Shown here piece by piece: positions 46,029 to 58,204 of a DNA stretch of 64,000 nt. Location: contig RPFO01000082.1 in assembly GCA_009746045.1 (NCBI GenBank), forward strand, positions 325,093 through 389,092. Reading direction: 5' to 3'. The notes under the pieces are model-generated. The model did no database searches and was not told where the DNA came from. It saw only the letters and a list, made by a program, of their open reading frames with translations. How positions within the stretch are numbered: position 1 is the first letter of the stretch; every line of letters begins with the position of its first letter. The translations under genes were made by a program, and so were the position numbers. The DNA is from Mesostigma viride. Its lineage: Eukaryota > Streptophyta > Mesostigmatophyceae > Mesostigmatales > Mesostigmataceae.

Positions 46029-46466
46029 CTAGAAAAAGGTGCCCCATCCGTCGATGTCAAAATCGCCGAAGGAGTACACTCCCTGGAACTGGTCTCCCCT
46101 GTAGTTGGGAGGCTCGCCTGTATACATTTTGGTGTTCCACTTGGCCCCGCCGTTCTCCGCAGCAGCCAGGAACTCCTGCTGGGCCTCGGCCCTCAGGCGC
46201 ATCATTGATACATTGGGAGAGCCCGGAATTTCCGTGCTCTCCACCACCACTCTCGCCTGATTGTCAGGCACGCATTGGTAAGCAGGGTTCAAATCTGAAT
46301 CGGGTGGCACCAGATCGATCATGCCATTGCCGAACGCAATGACACCTGCACCCCACTGTGCAGAAGGTCCGAGCAACTCTACATCAATTCTGATGTTTGC
46401 AGCGTGCTCATTTTTGTCGACCATCACATAGGTATGCTGAGAACCGAAAATATTGCTCTGCTCCAT
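46029..46466 (-). CDS. Second gene of transposon B, 145-aa conserved protein of unknown function
   Basis: ATG at 46466; the protein starts MEQSNIFGSQHTYVMVDKNE and ends DFDIDGWGTFF. It has no Cys cluster, membrane segment or recognised fold motif. It matches the element A copy (27806-28278) over its whole length, with many conservative changes, which argues for selection at the protein level. Unlike the A copy it is uninterrupted. The open frame extends further upstream (to 46631), but that part has no counterpart in A, so I chose the shared methionine. It lies downstream of the transposase gene in the same orientation in both elements. Confidence 0.7.
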   Translation of the reverse strand: MEQSNIFGSQHTYVMVDKNEHAANIRIDVELLGPSAQWGAGVIAFGNGMIDLVPPDSDLNPAYQCVPDNQARVVVESTEIPGSPNVSMMRLRAEAQQEFLAAAENGGAKWNTKMYTGEPPNYRGDQFQGVYSFGDFDIDGWGTFF

Positions 46467-46787
46467 TTGTGACAGTGTTAAATTTCGGCAAGGTTGGCTG
46501 ATTGCAATCGACAGGAAATTGGTGACCCCGACAGCCAGACGCGCAAGGGTTATAACTGCAGGTAGAACCCAAAATTTGTCGATAAGGAGTAATGGAAGGG
46601 CACGACCACCAGTCACTAGTATTCGCTTCACCGGACACCTGTTTCAGCTTCCGGATAAAATTCAGCAAGAGCAGCGGCGATTAGATACTAAATATTGCGT
46701 TATTGGTTCGTACCGTACCCAGACAAAAATTGTACTAGTGACGCAATTGTACTAGGCGGAATGACAACTGCGCCCGGCAAATAAGTA

Positions 46788-47000
46788 TTTATTGCTCCAA
46801 CCCCACAAAAAACTTGTTCCGGAGCTGTTCGAAGCGAAGAGCACTGCAAGGGATCGGACCCGAGCCAGATTTGAGTGCGGAACATGATGGCTGGCCTACC
46901 TCACTCCGAACATCAATGTGGACCCGGGTTCGAAACCTGTCAGTGCTATTCGCTTCGAACAGTTCCGGAACGATTTTTTTTGTGGGGGTGGAGCAATAAA
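46788..47000. repeat. MITE-like inverted repeat, about 213 bp, between the two genes of element B
   Basis: The left arm starts TTTATTGCTCCAACCCCACA and the right arm ends TGTGGGGGTGGAGCAATAAA. The arms pair over about 55 bases (GTTCCGGA, GTTCGAAGCGAA, CACTG), with a few mismatches. The core holds GACCCGGGTTCGAAACCTGT, a tRNA B-box-like sequence. No flanking duplication was recognised. Confidence 0.75.
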
Positions 47001-47952
47001 TTCTCGACATGCAGAAACAAATGTCGAAATCCTTATCATTATTTAAATATACAGCATAAAATTATGTTGCAGTAAAAAATAACTGTTAATTGAAGGCCGC
47101 AAAAAATTATCAACTACCCTTAAACTTGACCACAGAAAGATCTCGAAAAATATATACAATATATGCGGCCACCTTTTTACACCCTACTGAAGCCTCACTC
47201 TAAAGATATAATACGAGCCGAAACTAGGGCGTCGTCTACCCGCAGCGAGACCCCAATTTCTTGTTAATTTAAGTCGGTGCCGGCCCCTCCGGGGCTTCAT
47301 CCTTGATCACCAGCGTAGTAAGCCACTTGTCGAGCTCCTTGCTCATCCTGATGTCGGCACACATTCCGTCGCTGCGCACGCGTGCTTCTAGCCGGAGAGC
47401 CGGAGCGACGCAGAGATAGCAATTCACAAGCTCGGGCTGGCGTGACGGTGGCCAATCCTCAACGTTGAGCGTGAAATGCAGGGGGTCATGCTTATCCCGC
47501 TTCCAAATCCGAACGGGAAGAATGCCGTTCCCGGCGAGGAACAGCTCCTTCTCCCGTCCGTTCCGGCCCTCGACCCACCTCTCGAAGTTCTCGTCTAACA
47601 CGATCGGCCCGGCTTCGCTTACAACCTCAGCCAACCAGAACGGGTGGATGGGATCGTGATCCGTGTCCTTGTCCGATGGAACTGCCACATAGTCGTGGAG
47701 TCTCATCTGCAGGCCCATCGCCTCCCGCTTGTCCTTCAGCTGCTCCCCCCGCGTCACCATGCGAACCGGAGGGTTGGGCTGGCTCGGTGGCAGCAAACGG
47801 ACAGTTTTCATCGAGCTTCCTGCATCATTGAACTCGATGATAAACGACCACTCGCTTAGACATCCCTCAAACCGCCCAGCCAAACAGGGCGGACAGTAGC
47901 AGGAATAGCGCCTAATCATCAAAAGGCCAGGGTCGGACTTGTCCAGTCGCCA

Positions 47953-50900
47953 CACTAGGAACTCGGGGGTGATATAAGTGGTAAAAAGTGGTAAAATCTA
48001 TATCACCCGGTGGTAAAAAGTGGTAAAAAGTGATAAAAAGTGATAAAAAGTGATAAAAAGTGATAAAAAGTGGTAAAAAAGGGGTAAAACAGGTGGTAAA
48101 AGGTGGTAAAACAGGGGGTGGTAAAAGCCTTTACCACCTCCATTTTACCACCTGACCGCCATCGTGGTAAAAAAATACCACCAGGTGGTAAAAACGAGGG
48201 TGAAAACAGGTGGTAAAAAATTACCACCATGGAGGTGAAAAAATCGGTGGTAAAAATGGTAAAAAATATGGAGGGAAAAAACGCAGATAGATCTCACTAG
48301 GAACTCGGCTTTGAGAATGGGTGAGAAAACACGTTTCTCGCCCGGGTGAGATGACCCAAAAAAGGTGAGAAAAGGAGAAAACGTGAGAAAAATCTCAAAA
48401 AACAGGACGTGAATCAACAGCACTGGTCAAATCAGGGCAATCAAAATCGCTTCATTAAAATGATTAAATAATAAATGTTTATAGCCGTCAAGAACCTATC
48501 GATTCATACTAGCCATTCAGAGGCTGTTCTGAAATTGTAACCATTGATCATTTAATGAATCATCTATACAACACTGTTATGGCTTTATGACACATCCGTC
48601 ATTGCCTTTCATCTTATACGATGGCAGCTAGTGGTTAACGAAGCTGGTCGCTTGCTAGGGCATCATGCTGACCGCTCCCATTTCATTCCCGTGGTGCCTG
48701 CAAGAATCCAAGCAAGCCGCGACACAATATGCAAGAGAACAAAAAGATATCAGATCCTTGACATAGACATCACAATTCTACAAGGAAGAGCTCGCCAGCA
48801 CCTAACGGTCCATGCAGCAAATGTGTAGAATACGATTTAAGACCCAACACTCACTCTTATGGCAAAGCAGCCCATACACATGAATCACACCATGCGCCAG
48901 ATGTCACACGAGCAAGCCACAACGTTGTCGTCGGATCAGAAAGCAACAAACGTGAAAACGCTAGCGGCCCAAATCTGAGATTCCGCGGAACAGAGAAAAT
49001 AAGAAAGCTCAGAAGCTACCAGCAAGGGATCGAACATAGGACCTTTGGCATGATGTCGCGGCTGTGTGAGTCTCCTGATCCGAAGGCATCTCACTTAAGT
49101 AACGTTTCGAAACAGCCAAACTGCGAAAAACCTCTTACCGGAGAGTTTTGCCAATATCAAGGAGACAACCAGCGCAGGTCAGAAATCGGGAGAATCCGGA
49201 CCATGGTAGCTCGAGCCTGCCGTTATCTTGTCCGCGCTGTCGAGCCGTGCAGGATTATGAATATGAATGGAGATGGAAATGTGTAGCCTTACATGCGAAA
49301 TAATGGCCGGCTGACGTGAAGAGCGACTAGATGACCTAGACGGTGGGGCCGGAAACAGCTTGCTTGTTTGTGTTTCATCGTGGGCAACGAGTCCAACGAC
49401 TACTTTCTCTGGGTTGCAAACTGCGGCAAATTGAACGCAAACCTCATCATGAAATCTTGACCGTCGAAATGTAACGATCCGACGACTTATGCAGTATGCC
49501 GCGTAATTTTTTGCGGGAGAGCCGTTGGGCCGGTTCCCGACGCGGGCGACCAGTGGTTTGCATTAAGTTAACTTACCTGAAGTTTTCCAACAGAAGTTAC
49601 CCAAGCCGCACGATGGCACTCATCGACGGCCTCAGTCTTTTGACGCGTCGGCCCGATTTTGGGGGCACCCAATTTGACCCCAACGGTACCTACCGACAAA
49701 GGGCATACATTACCTTTCACGCGCACCACGACACCTTCGAGTTCTGCTATGGCGGTGGTGCCGTGGGGCCCGCATCAGACTGCGGGCCCTTATCTTCTAT
49801 GGCGGTGCTGCCGTTGGGCCCGAATCAGACTGCCGGCCCTTATCTTCTATGGCGGTGCTGCCGTTGGGCCCGAATCAGACTGCAGGCCCTTTATGCAGGC
49901 GGGCCCTTAATGCATGTCACTTATTTATTCTTCTGCATACAAATATGAAGCAATGAAGTCGTGTCCTCCGGATTTTTGCATTTGCACCGTGTGCAGTTCT
50001 TGGACGTTTGGAAACATGCATGGCATATGGCTAATGTAATGACTGACTAGCTAGACCGTTTCAGTGGTTTTTCATTTGCGGTTATTTCCTCGTAAATGGT
50101 GGGAAAGCGATCGCTGCAATGGTTCTCACCACTAGACACTCCCGGCCAGCGAAGCCCGATTAACGTCCTCATCAAGCAACCTGTTTCCGGCCCCACTGTA
50201 TAGGTCATCTTACAGTCGCTCTTTGCGTAAGCCAGCCATAATTTCAATGAACAAGGCTACACATTTGCATAGTCTTTTCTTGGTTATCGGTGTGCCTTTG
50301 TTTGAATGCAGGGGGGGTCGCTGTGCCGACACAACGCGTTCAACGTGCTGGGCATCAAATGAGGGCTCTGGGCGACCACCAGTGCCCGACTAGTGTCACC
50401 ACTGCCTTCCGGACCTGAGGGCGAGGCTGCAGCCGGAGCTGCAGACGTATTTTCAGGGCTTAGCGCAGCCGCCAGGCTGCCTGTGTCGAGGAGCGTTTGC
50501 TCATCACATATTGCGCAATAGCTTCGGAAAATTATATCAGCGTGTGCGTCTTAGAAAGACGAAGCGATTGTGATGTTCACAGCCGATTTCGGTGCCCAAA
50601 CGAGAAAGTTATGATCTCCGCTGTCAGCCATGGCTACCTCGTGGCTCGCGGCTTTGATGGTACATTGGCTATATTGTATGATAACCCTATAATGCACCTT
50701 AGTGGTGCTGAGTTTTTTTTCACATTAATGACTTAATGAAATAAAGCTCATGATTTTTCTCGTGGTATACTGTTGGGGCAGGCGCAGGCGCAAGAAGTCT
50801 CCTACGGTTGACAAACACCATATGTAGCAGGTTCACCTGACAACCATGCCAATATTTTGATGATTGAATGAATAAAGATGCTTTTCTTGTCGTTTTACGC

Positions 50901-51251
50901 CTGACATTTTTGTCGGTTTAGCACTTGTGTTTTTACCACTTGTGTGCATGCTCATGTGGTATTTTTTACCACTTTTTATCACTTCTTCGGTTTTACCACT
51001 TTTTATCACTTTTTACCACTTGCACAAGCCTTTTACCACCACTTTACCACTTTTTACCACAAAGTGGTAAAAAGTGGTAAAATATACCCACTTTTTTACC
51101 ACTTTTTATCACTTTTTATCACTTTTTATCACTTTTTATCACTTTTTATCACTTTTTACCACCCTTAGACCTCTTTTACCACCTCGAGGTGGTAAAAAGG
51201 TGGTAAAAAGTGATAAAAAGTGGTAAATTTACCACCCCCGAGTTCCTAGTG
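47953..51251. mobile_element. CACTAGG-ended DNA transposon 2, 3299 bp, with a nested relative
   Basis: It starts CACTAGGAACTCGGGGGTG and ends CCCCCGAGTTCCTAGTG, flanked by CA at 47951-47952 and 51252-51253. Removing it with one CA restores the transposase codons for H-W-W-R-L-D. Both ends carry arrays of GGTAAAAAGT / GTGATAAAAA (47970-48270 and, inverted, about 50930-51240). A second terminus CACTAGGAACTCGGCTTTG at 48295, followed by GTGAGAAAA-type repeats, shows a related element nested inside. The nested interior (48830-50690) matches CACTAGG element 1 in reverse, including the 246-bp unit and the captured ORF1 leader. No transposase is present. Confidence 0.82.
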
Positions 51252-54200
51252 CACCAATGCGCCTTCTTGATGCCAGGCACCTCCTCAACCTCCGCGCGTC
51301 GGCCGGACTCGACGTCCTGTCATCAAATAGTTAGGACGAAAAGAATACCGTTCAAATTAGCAAAATCGACCAAAAACCAATAAAACAGGGTATTCTGATC
51401 AGACACTCCGCAAAGGTGAAAACCTTTGCGTTCAGTGCCGGGCCGCGGAAAACGCGGAAAACGCGATCTGCAAATGAATCCGACCGGAATCGAACTGGGG
51501 ACCTCTCGCACCAATTTTGCTGACTATAGGACGGACGTCTCCGGTTACCATGGCATCGCCAACTTACACCTACAGTCATCCGCAAAAGTTCTCCTGTCCG
51601 GGGAGTGATGCAAGCCTTTCGGATTTGGTACTAGATAAATCACTCGAGATCTGTGTGTAGGAGTACTACACACGTGTCTGCACGCGAGACTTGTTCAGTC
51701 TCGCACCGTGAGACGGGCTGAACACGGCTGAATCCTTCTTTAGAAGGGGGCGTAGCCGGTACTATCGGGTATAGCTGCAGAGAGACCCCTTAAAAAAAAA
51801 TTAACGACAAGACATCAAGTGATCAAAATTCGACACAGGGTATAGCTGCAGAGAGACCCCATTCGAATCATAATAACAACGTACGACAAGATATCAAGTG
51901 ATCAAAATTCGACACAGGGTATAGCTGCAGAGAGACCCCATTCGAATCATAATAACAACGTACGACAAGATATCAAGTGATCGAAATTCGACACAGGGTA
52001 TAGCTGCAGAGAGACCCCTTCATACCGAAAGAACAAGCGAAATTTCATACCTAAAAGAAAAGCAACCCATGGACAGTATATAGGGTCTCTCTGCAGAGAT
52101 ACCTTTATTGGGTTTTAATTTTTATAGAACAGCGGCAGTTGACGTCTTAAAACCTGAAATAACACAAAATTCCGTACCGGGGGTAAAAGGAAGAAGTGGC
52201 GAGTGACGTTCTCGGCCCGCGCGCGGGCCGACTCCCTGCTCGATGTCTTGCCGCCCTGCCAGTTCTGGTTCAAGTAGGCGACTAGCTGGTGGGTCTCAAG
52301 TATGTGCTGGTTTTCGGGAATCCTCTGCATTTCCCTCAAGACGCACTTGCACTTCGCTCCTTGACCATCCACCTCCCCCTTCCCATGCTGCTCCCCCATG
52401 TAGTGGAACTCAAAGGCCTGCAGGTCGGGATCCCCCATGAGCAGACCGTTAATCTGGTTAATCACGTACCTGGACTTAAACTGCACCGCGCAGTTGTCCG
52501 AGCACATGTACAGGTTTCGCACCTCTACCCCTACTTCTACCCGCAGGGTTTCCAGAATCTTGCGAAGAGCGTATACGAGTGCGCGCTCGCCCCGCTTGAT
52601 ACTGGAATCCCCCAGGAAAAAGAAGACGCGCTTTTCCAGCTCGCCGTTGAGCCGATAACGCACGATCATGGGCATCAGGATGTGGCTGCGCTTGTGGAAG
52701 TACTGCGACTGCAGTTGGACGTAGCTGCTGTTCTCGTAGTTCTCGGCCCAGTCGCCGTGCACGAGCACGTCCCCCTCTCTCAGATTCTTCTCCCGATCCT
52801 TGATTGTATCCGCCTGCGACCAGGCCGTAAAGCAGTGCACGGTGAACTTGTCCCACATCTTAAGAATCTCGTCCCGCAGCTCAGCTGGGGTGGACCTCAT
52901 TTGGACTTGCTCGGGCCGCTTCACCTTCTTCGCCGCCCTGCCATCGGTCTCGCCCTGTTTCGCAAAGGTCCGCAGACAGTTTCGATTTGCAATAAAATCG
53001 CATTTCGATAAGATAACTGCAACTCACAAAGGGTCTCGCTGCAGCTATAGGTCACAAAAAAAAAAGTCAACAACATATTAACGGAGAAATAAAATCGAAA
53101 CCTACTCACCCTCACCCCTCGGGTCACAGTCTGCTCCACCATCTCGAACTTGAACCAATTCAGAATCTCCGTGGAATTCTTGTCCCGATCACACTGCACC
53201 CAGTTATTATGGATGCCGCATGATTCCTCAGGACAGAACCCCTCCACACACGCCATCTTCAGTATGCGGTGAACCCTCTCCGTCCTCGGCACCCCATCTT
53301 CGTCCTCCACCAGCCTCTCAGAAATGTCGAGGTCTTCCAGGTCCCGTCCCCGCCATTCATCTTCCCCCTCCCCCTCTTCCATCCCCCCGCCCATTCCGCC
53401 CCCTTCACGCAGCCCGTTATCCCTGCCGTCAGTCTCGGCGGACACCGGGCAGTGAAAGTGCTTGATCCAGTCCGTCGAGTGAATGGCTTTCCACATTCCG
53501 CAAGTACCGTCCGGCTCTCTGTACTTGGAGCATCCCGCACACTCCGCGCCACACTTGCAGTTCTTGCCGTGGTTCGCATTGGAGTGCTTGGTCCACGCCC
53601 CCATGGCCGACTGCATGGTGACGTGCTTCTCACACGCGCACAGGTTTCTCTCCTTCCACTTGCCCTTGATGCAATCGGGCGCGTATTTGCAGAAGGTCGT
53701 GTAGCCCACGTGAATGCCCACGTCCTTATCATACTGGTTACTCCTTTTGTTCCAGTACGCGTGCTTTTCGAGAAAGTGATTGTACATGTCCTCCTTGGAG
53801 GTCATGTAATAGCGCGCTCCCTCAACGGCGACGAGCACCCCGTGATTGCCACGACCCTCCCTGCTGTAAGTGCGCTTGACATCCTTCATCTGGGAGGAGG
53901 CGCGCGACTCATCATCGTGCATCCACGCGTCCACTATCGCGTCAATCACGAATTGCGGCAAAGGGCGCCCCTTGCGAGCCTGCGCGTGTCTGAGGTAGTC
54001 CAACTTCTGCTGCCTTCGTATCGCGCGAATTCCGCGAATCTTCTTGGCGTCCATCCCCGTCAGGTTCTCCAACTCCGCGGCCGAAAACTCCTTCTCCAAG
54101 TCGTCACCACAGTAAAGCGTGGACATCAGCACCATCCTGACGTCTCTGTCTGCGTCGCTTTTGGTCAGACCATCAAAAAAGCCGTTAATCCGAGCCACCC

Positions 54201-54917
54201 AGAACCTGTTCAGTTCTGCCATCCGCTCCTGATTGTAAAGCTTTTTCGCCTCCTCATGATACTTCCCGTGACCTAGTTCAGCGGCCCTAGAGTTAAAGCC
54301 AGCAATCATCTGGTCGAAAGCCGGCCCCCGCCCCTCGGGTTTTGTCATCGCCTGAGCCGCTTCAAACGCCTGGTCAGCGAAATATTCCCCAATAACCCTC
54401 TTTGATTTCGAGTATTCTCCCGGCCGCTTGACTTCCTTGGCTGCAGGCTGCGCTGGATTCTGGTTCTCATCTCCGAAAACCCTTTTTGCGCCAGTTGACT
54501 GCTTCGTCCCGGTGTTCAACTTAATTGCACTGAATCCTGGACGACCGGACGCAAGGGCGAAAACTCCCACCCGTTCGCGTGCTGCATGCCATTAATTAAT
54601 TAATTAATTAAACTCGTGCTCCCGTTGGGGAGTCACGGAGCACCGAAGTGCTTTTAATCCCTGTGTGTGCACTACAGGAGAAAGGGCAGAGACCCCCAGT
54701 CTCCTTCATGCCAAAGGCATGCCACAGCTGCAATCGGGCGCGGCTAGCTAAAAGGACAGGCTAACGATCCGGCAAACTGTGGGTGCAATAAGACCCATGT
54801 GAGCATGTGCTGCATGCCATGACGACCGGCACAACGAAATCCATGCAAATCGAGTATCGTTGGGAAAAGCGACAATTACAGACAAAGTTCGAAAGTGTAT
54901 CATTTTTTACCACGATT

Positions 54918-55175
54918 GGGGTCTAGCTGCAGCTAGACCCTTAGAGGGGCTTTTTCCGTTAGACGAAAAGATTACCTGATGTGGTGAACTTAGCATACCC
55001 CGACCAAGATTGGGGTCTCGCTGCAGCTAGACCCTTCATTGCGGCGTGCGATTGTTAAATCACAGACTTCTGATTCATTAATTTTATAGCAACCATAAAG
55101 AGGGTCTAGCTGCAGCGAGACCCTTGAATTTAAGCTATTGATTGTGGTTATAAATGGTCTAGCTGCAGAGAGACC
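54918..55175. repeat. Four CTGCAG-centred palindromes in intron 1 of the B transposase
   Basis: Copies at 54918-54939 (core GGTCTAGCTGCAGCTAGACC, perfect), 55013-55034, 55102-55123 and 55156-55175. The stems vary (TAG/CTA, CTCG, AGAG) but most changes keep pairing. Intron 3 has four more between 51767 and 52020 plus one at 52083, and intron 2 has one at about 53024. Confidence 0.85.
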
Positions 55176-55256
55176 CCAATAAGGACGAAAAGATTTCAGG
55201 TTTTCCTCACCTTCGCGGCTCATTCTCTTATTAGTTCTCCCAGAACACTCAGATAC

Positions 55257-56730
55257 CTGCATGGCGAGAATAACAAAAATAACACAGTAGCATTGATAAA
55301 ATTGTTTATCAGAAAATATATATACTAATTACAGTATATTTTGCAAAAGATTGTATAATATATTGTGAATAGCATGGTTAAATTCCACATACTTTAATAA
55401 TATGGTATGTTAAAGTATATAGAATCATTATTTAGTAAATGATTTACAAGAAAAAGTGGTATAGACTATTATTATTATATAGTTCGGCAATCTATGATAG
55501 TAAGACATACCGGATGTCAGGTTTATCAGCGGCCTCCAGGGCTATAGCGTCTCGCTGCAGCGTGAACGTTTGGTGCTATGACTGATTTCAGTAGATGTGC
55601 AGAAAAAAATTTATTTCCATGACCACACCAGGAATCGAACCCAGAACCTCATTGAACATTTCTGCATGGTAACGATGTCAGCCAAACATCCGAATGTTCC
55701 CAGGTAAATGGGCTGGAGGTCGTCTCTTTTTATACCTGCGGCCACAAGCACGGGTGACGGCATATTGGATGTCGTCCAATCCGCTAGCTTGGTTCCAAAA
55801 GATGGGATCGAGCTTTTGCACCAGCGCCGCGCTTCCAGTTTTCAGTTCCGTGGGGAGGAACGAGGATGCCACGTTTCCAATTTTTTCAATACCGTTCAGC
55901 CCTGTGACGCCGCGTCCGTTTTGCGAATTGCGACCGTCCCATCGCCCATCGAAAAAGAAGCGCAGGCGCAGAGAGACCCCATAGCTGATACGAGCTGCCA
56001 TATCGTTTCGACGTTTGCATGCTACCTGCTGGATTATAAAATCCTACGTTGATACCTGCCTGGTGCCGGAAGTTTACAAGGAAATCGGTCTGCTTTCGCC
56101 GCACAACCAAAAAAAGGTGAGCTTTTGCCGCATCCTGGATGGTAGGCTGACTAAAATTGTTCTATCAAAAACGGCAACTAAACAGCGCATGCACGCCGAC
56201 GACACAGTTAGCCAGCTGGGCGAAGACATGTCCTTGCTGCCATCGCAAGAAACTCTATGTTGCAGCAAGAGTGATAAAAATGTCTGGCTTCCTTCTTTTC
56301 GTTGCTAGCGAAACCCTGCAGACATCTCGGTAGAGTCAGCTAAGCCGATCCTAATCCACATCTGGCATCCATCCCTTTAGTCTAGTTGCCATGGAGCGTT
56401 TCTTGGTCTCGCACATGTCGATCATGGTGGTGCTAGGCTTTCACTTGGGTCACCCTTTCCATGTTTGCTATGCCTTTGGTCTGGTTAGGTTGTAGGTGTA
56501 GATGTGCACATACTGCATTTGCTGCGTTTCTAATCGGTGCTCCTGTTTGATGCTTTTTTTCCCCTTCATATCGTTTCGACGTTTGCATGCTACCTGCCGG
56601 ATTATAACATCGGACGTTGCTACCTGCCTGCATAACGATAGTTTGCAAGAAATCTTCATTTTGCCGAAACACAAAAAAAGGTGATCTTTTGCCGCAACGT
56701 GGATGGTAGGCTGACTAAAATTGTGCTGCT
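55257..56730. other. 5' flank of element B and following unassigned sequence
   Basis: Bases 55270-55500 are AT-rich. At 55549 a partial palindrome CTCGCTGCAGCG occurs. Near 55629 CCAGGAATCGAACCCAGAAC is a tRNA T-arm-like sequence on the minus strand. CTTTTTATACCTGCGG (about 55730) is shared with the element A flank. Bases 55995-56170 and 56565-56730 are similar (CGTTTCGACGTTTGCATGCT, GGATGGTAGGCTGACTAAAA), a direct duplication 570 bp apart. The second copy runs straight into the minisatellite. No gene is supported. Confidence 0.5.
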
Positions 56731-58200
56731 ACGTATCAATACATGTGGGGGGGTGCTGCTACGTATCAATACATGTGGGGGGGTGCTGCTACGTATCAAT
56801 ACATGTGGGGGGGTGCTGCTACGTATCAATACATGTGGGGGGGTGCTGCTACGTATCAATACATGTGGGGGGGTGCTGCTACGTATCAATACATGTGGGG
56901 GGGTGCTGCTACGTATCAATACATGTGGGGGGGTGCGGCTACGTATCAATACATGTGGGGGGTGCGGCTACGTATCAATACATGTGGGGGGGTGCGGCTA
57001 CGTATCAATACATGTGGGGGGGTGCTGCTACGTATCAATACATGTGGGGGGGTGCTGCTACGTATCAATACATGTGGGGGGGTGCTGCTACGTATCAATA
57101 CATGTGGGGGGGTGCTGCTACGTATCAATACATGTGGGGGGGTGCTGCTACGTATCAATACATGTGGGGGGTGCTGCTACGTATCAATACATGTGGGGGG
57201 GTGCTGCTACGTATCAATACATGTGGGGGGGTGCTGCTACGTATCAATACATGTGGGGGGGTGCTGCTACGTATCAATACATGTGGGGGGGTGCTGCTAC
57301 GTATCAATACATGTGGGGGGGTGCTGCTACGTATCAATACATGTGGGGGGGTGCTGCTACGTATCAATACATGTGGGGGGGTGCTGCTACGTATCAATAC
57401 ATGTGGGGGGGTGCTGCTACGTATCAATACATGTGGGGGGGTGCTGCTACGTATCAATACATGTGGGGGGGTGCTGCTACGTATCAATACATGTGGGGGG
57501 TGCTGCTACGTATCAATACATGTGGGGGGGTGCTGCTACGTATCAATACATGTGGGGGGGTGCTGCTACGTATCAATACATGTGGGGGGGTGCGGCTACG
57601 TATCAATACATGTGGGGGGTGCGGCTACGTATCAATACATGTGGGGGGTGCGGCTACGTATCAATACATGTGGGGGGGTGCGGCTACGTATCAATACATG
57701 TGGGGGGGTGCTGCTACGTATCAATACATGTGGGGGGGTGCTGCTACGTATCAATACATGTGGGGGGGTGCTGCTACGTATCAATACATGTGGGGGGGTG
57801 CTGCTACGTATCAATACATGTGGGGGGGTGCTGCTACGTATCAATACATGTGGGGGGGTGCTGCTACGTATCAATACATGTGGGGGGGTGCTGCTACGTA
57901 TCAATACATGTGGGGGGGTGCTGCTACGTATCAATACATGTGGGGGGGTGCTGCTACGTATCAATACATGTGGGGGGGTGCTGCTACGTATCAATACATG
58001 TGGGGGGGTGCTGCTACGTATCAATACATGTGGGGGGGTGCTGCTACGTATCAATACATGTGGGGGGTGCTGCTACGTATCAATACATGTGGGGGGGGAT
58101 GCTACGTATTAATACATGTGGGGGGGTGATGCTACGTATCAATACATGTGGGGGGGTGATGCTACGTACGTATCAATACATGTGGGGGGTGATGCTACGT
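56728..58200 (+). repeat. 30-bp minisatellite, about 49 units
   Basis: The unit is GCTGCTACGTATCAATACAT followed by GTGGGGGGGT. Variation is almost confined to the length of the G run (6-8) and CTG/CGG before CTACGTA. The last four units have GATG in place of GCTG. All three forward frames stay open because most units are 30 bp and the 29-bp units only swap frames. I do not call a protein. Confidence 0.97.
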
Positions 58201-58204
58201 ATCA

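Larger units (their letters stand above)
47269..55223 (-). pseudogene. Transposon B DDE-type transposase, 1002 aa, intact except for a CACTAGG insertion in exon 4
   Basis: Minus-strand exons: 55223-55211 (ATG plus 10 bases), 54581-53110, 52954-52178, then 51316-51252 continued at 47950-47269 after the insertion. All junctions are GT-AG, phases agree, and the total is 3009 nt. Exon 2 (to about residue 495) has a helical N-terminal region with CGDDLEKEFSAAELENLTG, then a Cys/His cluster (CACEKH, CKCGAECAGC, GTCGMW; about 319-365) and an acidic tail. Exon 3 has VHGDWAEN (Asp563), MCSDNCAVQFKSRY (Asp648) and GEQHGKGEVDGQGA (Asp691), a plausible DDD/E triad. Exon 4 has a CYCPPCLAGRFEGC cluster. 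DNA cutting and joining by an RNase H-like domain is inferred. Element A shows the same exon plan. Confidence 0.85.

Noticed and set aside
51470-51570. tRNA gene on the minus strand
   Set aside because: A B-box is present but the acceptor stem and the T-stem pairs do not form; only T-arm resemblance remains.
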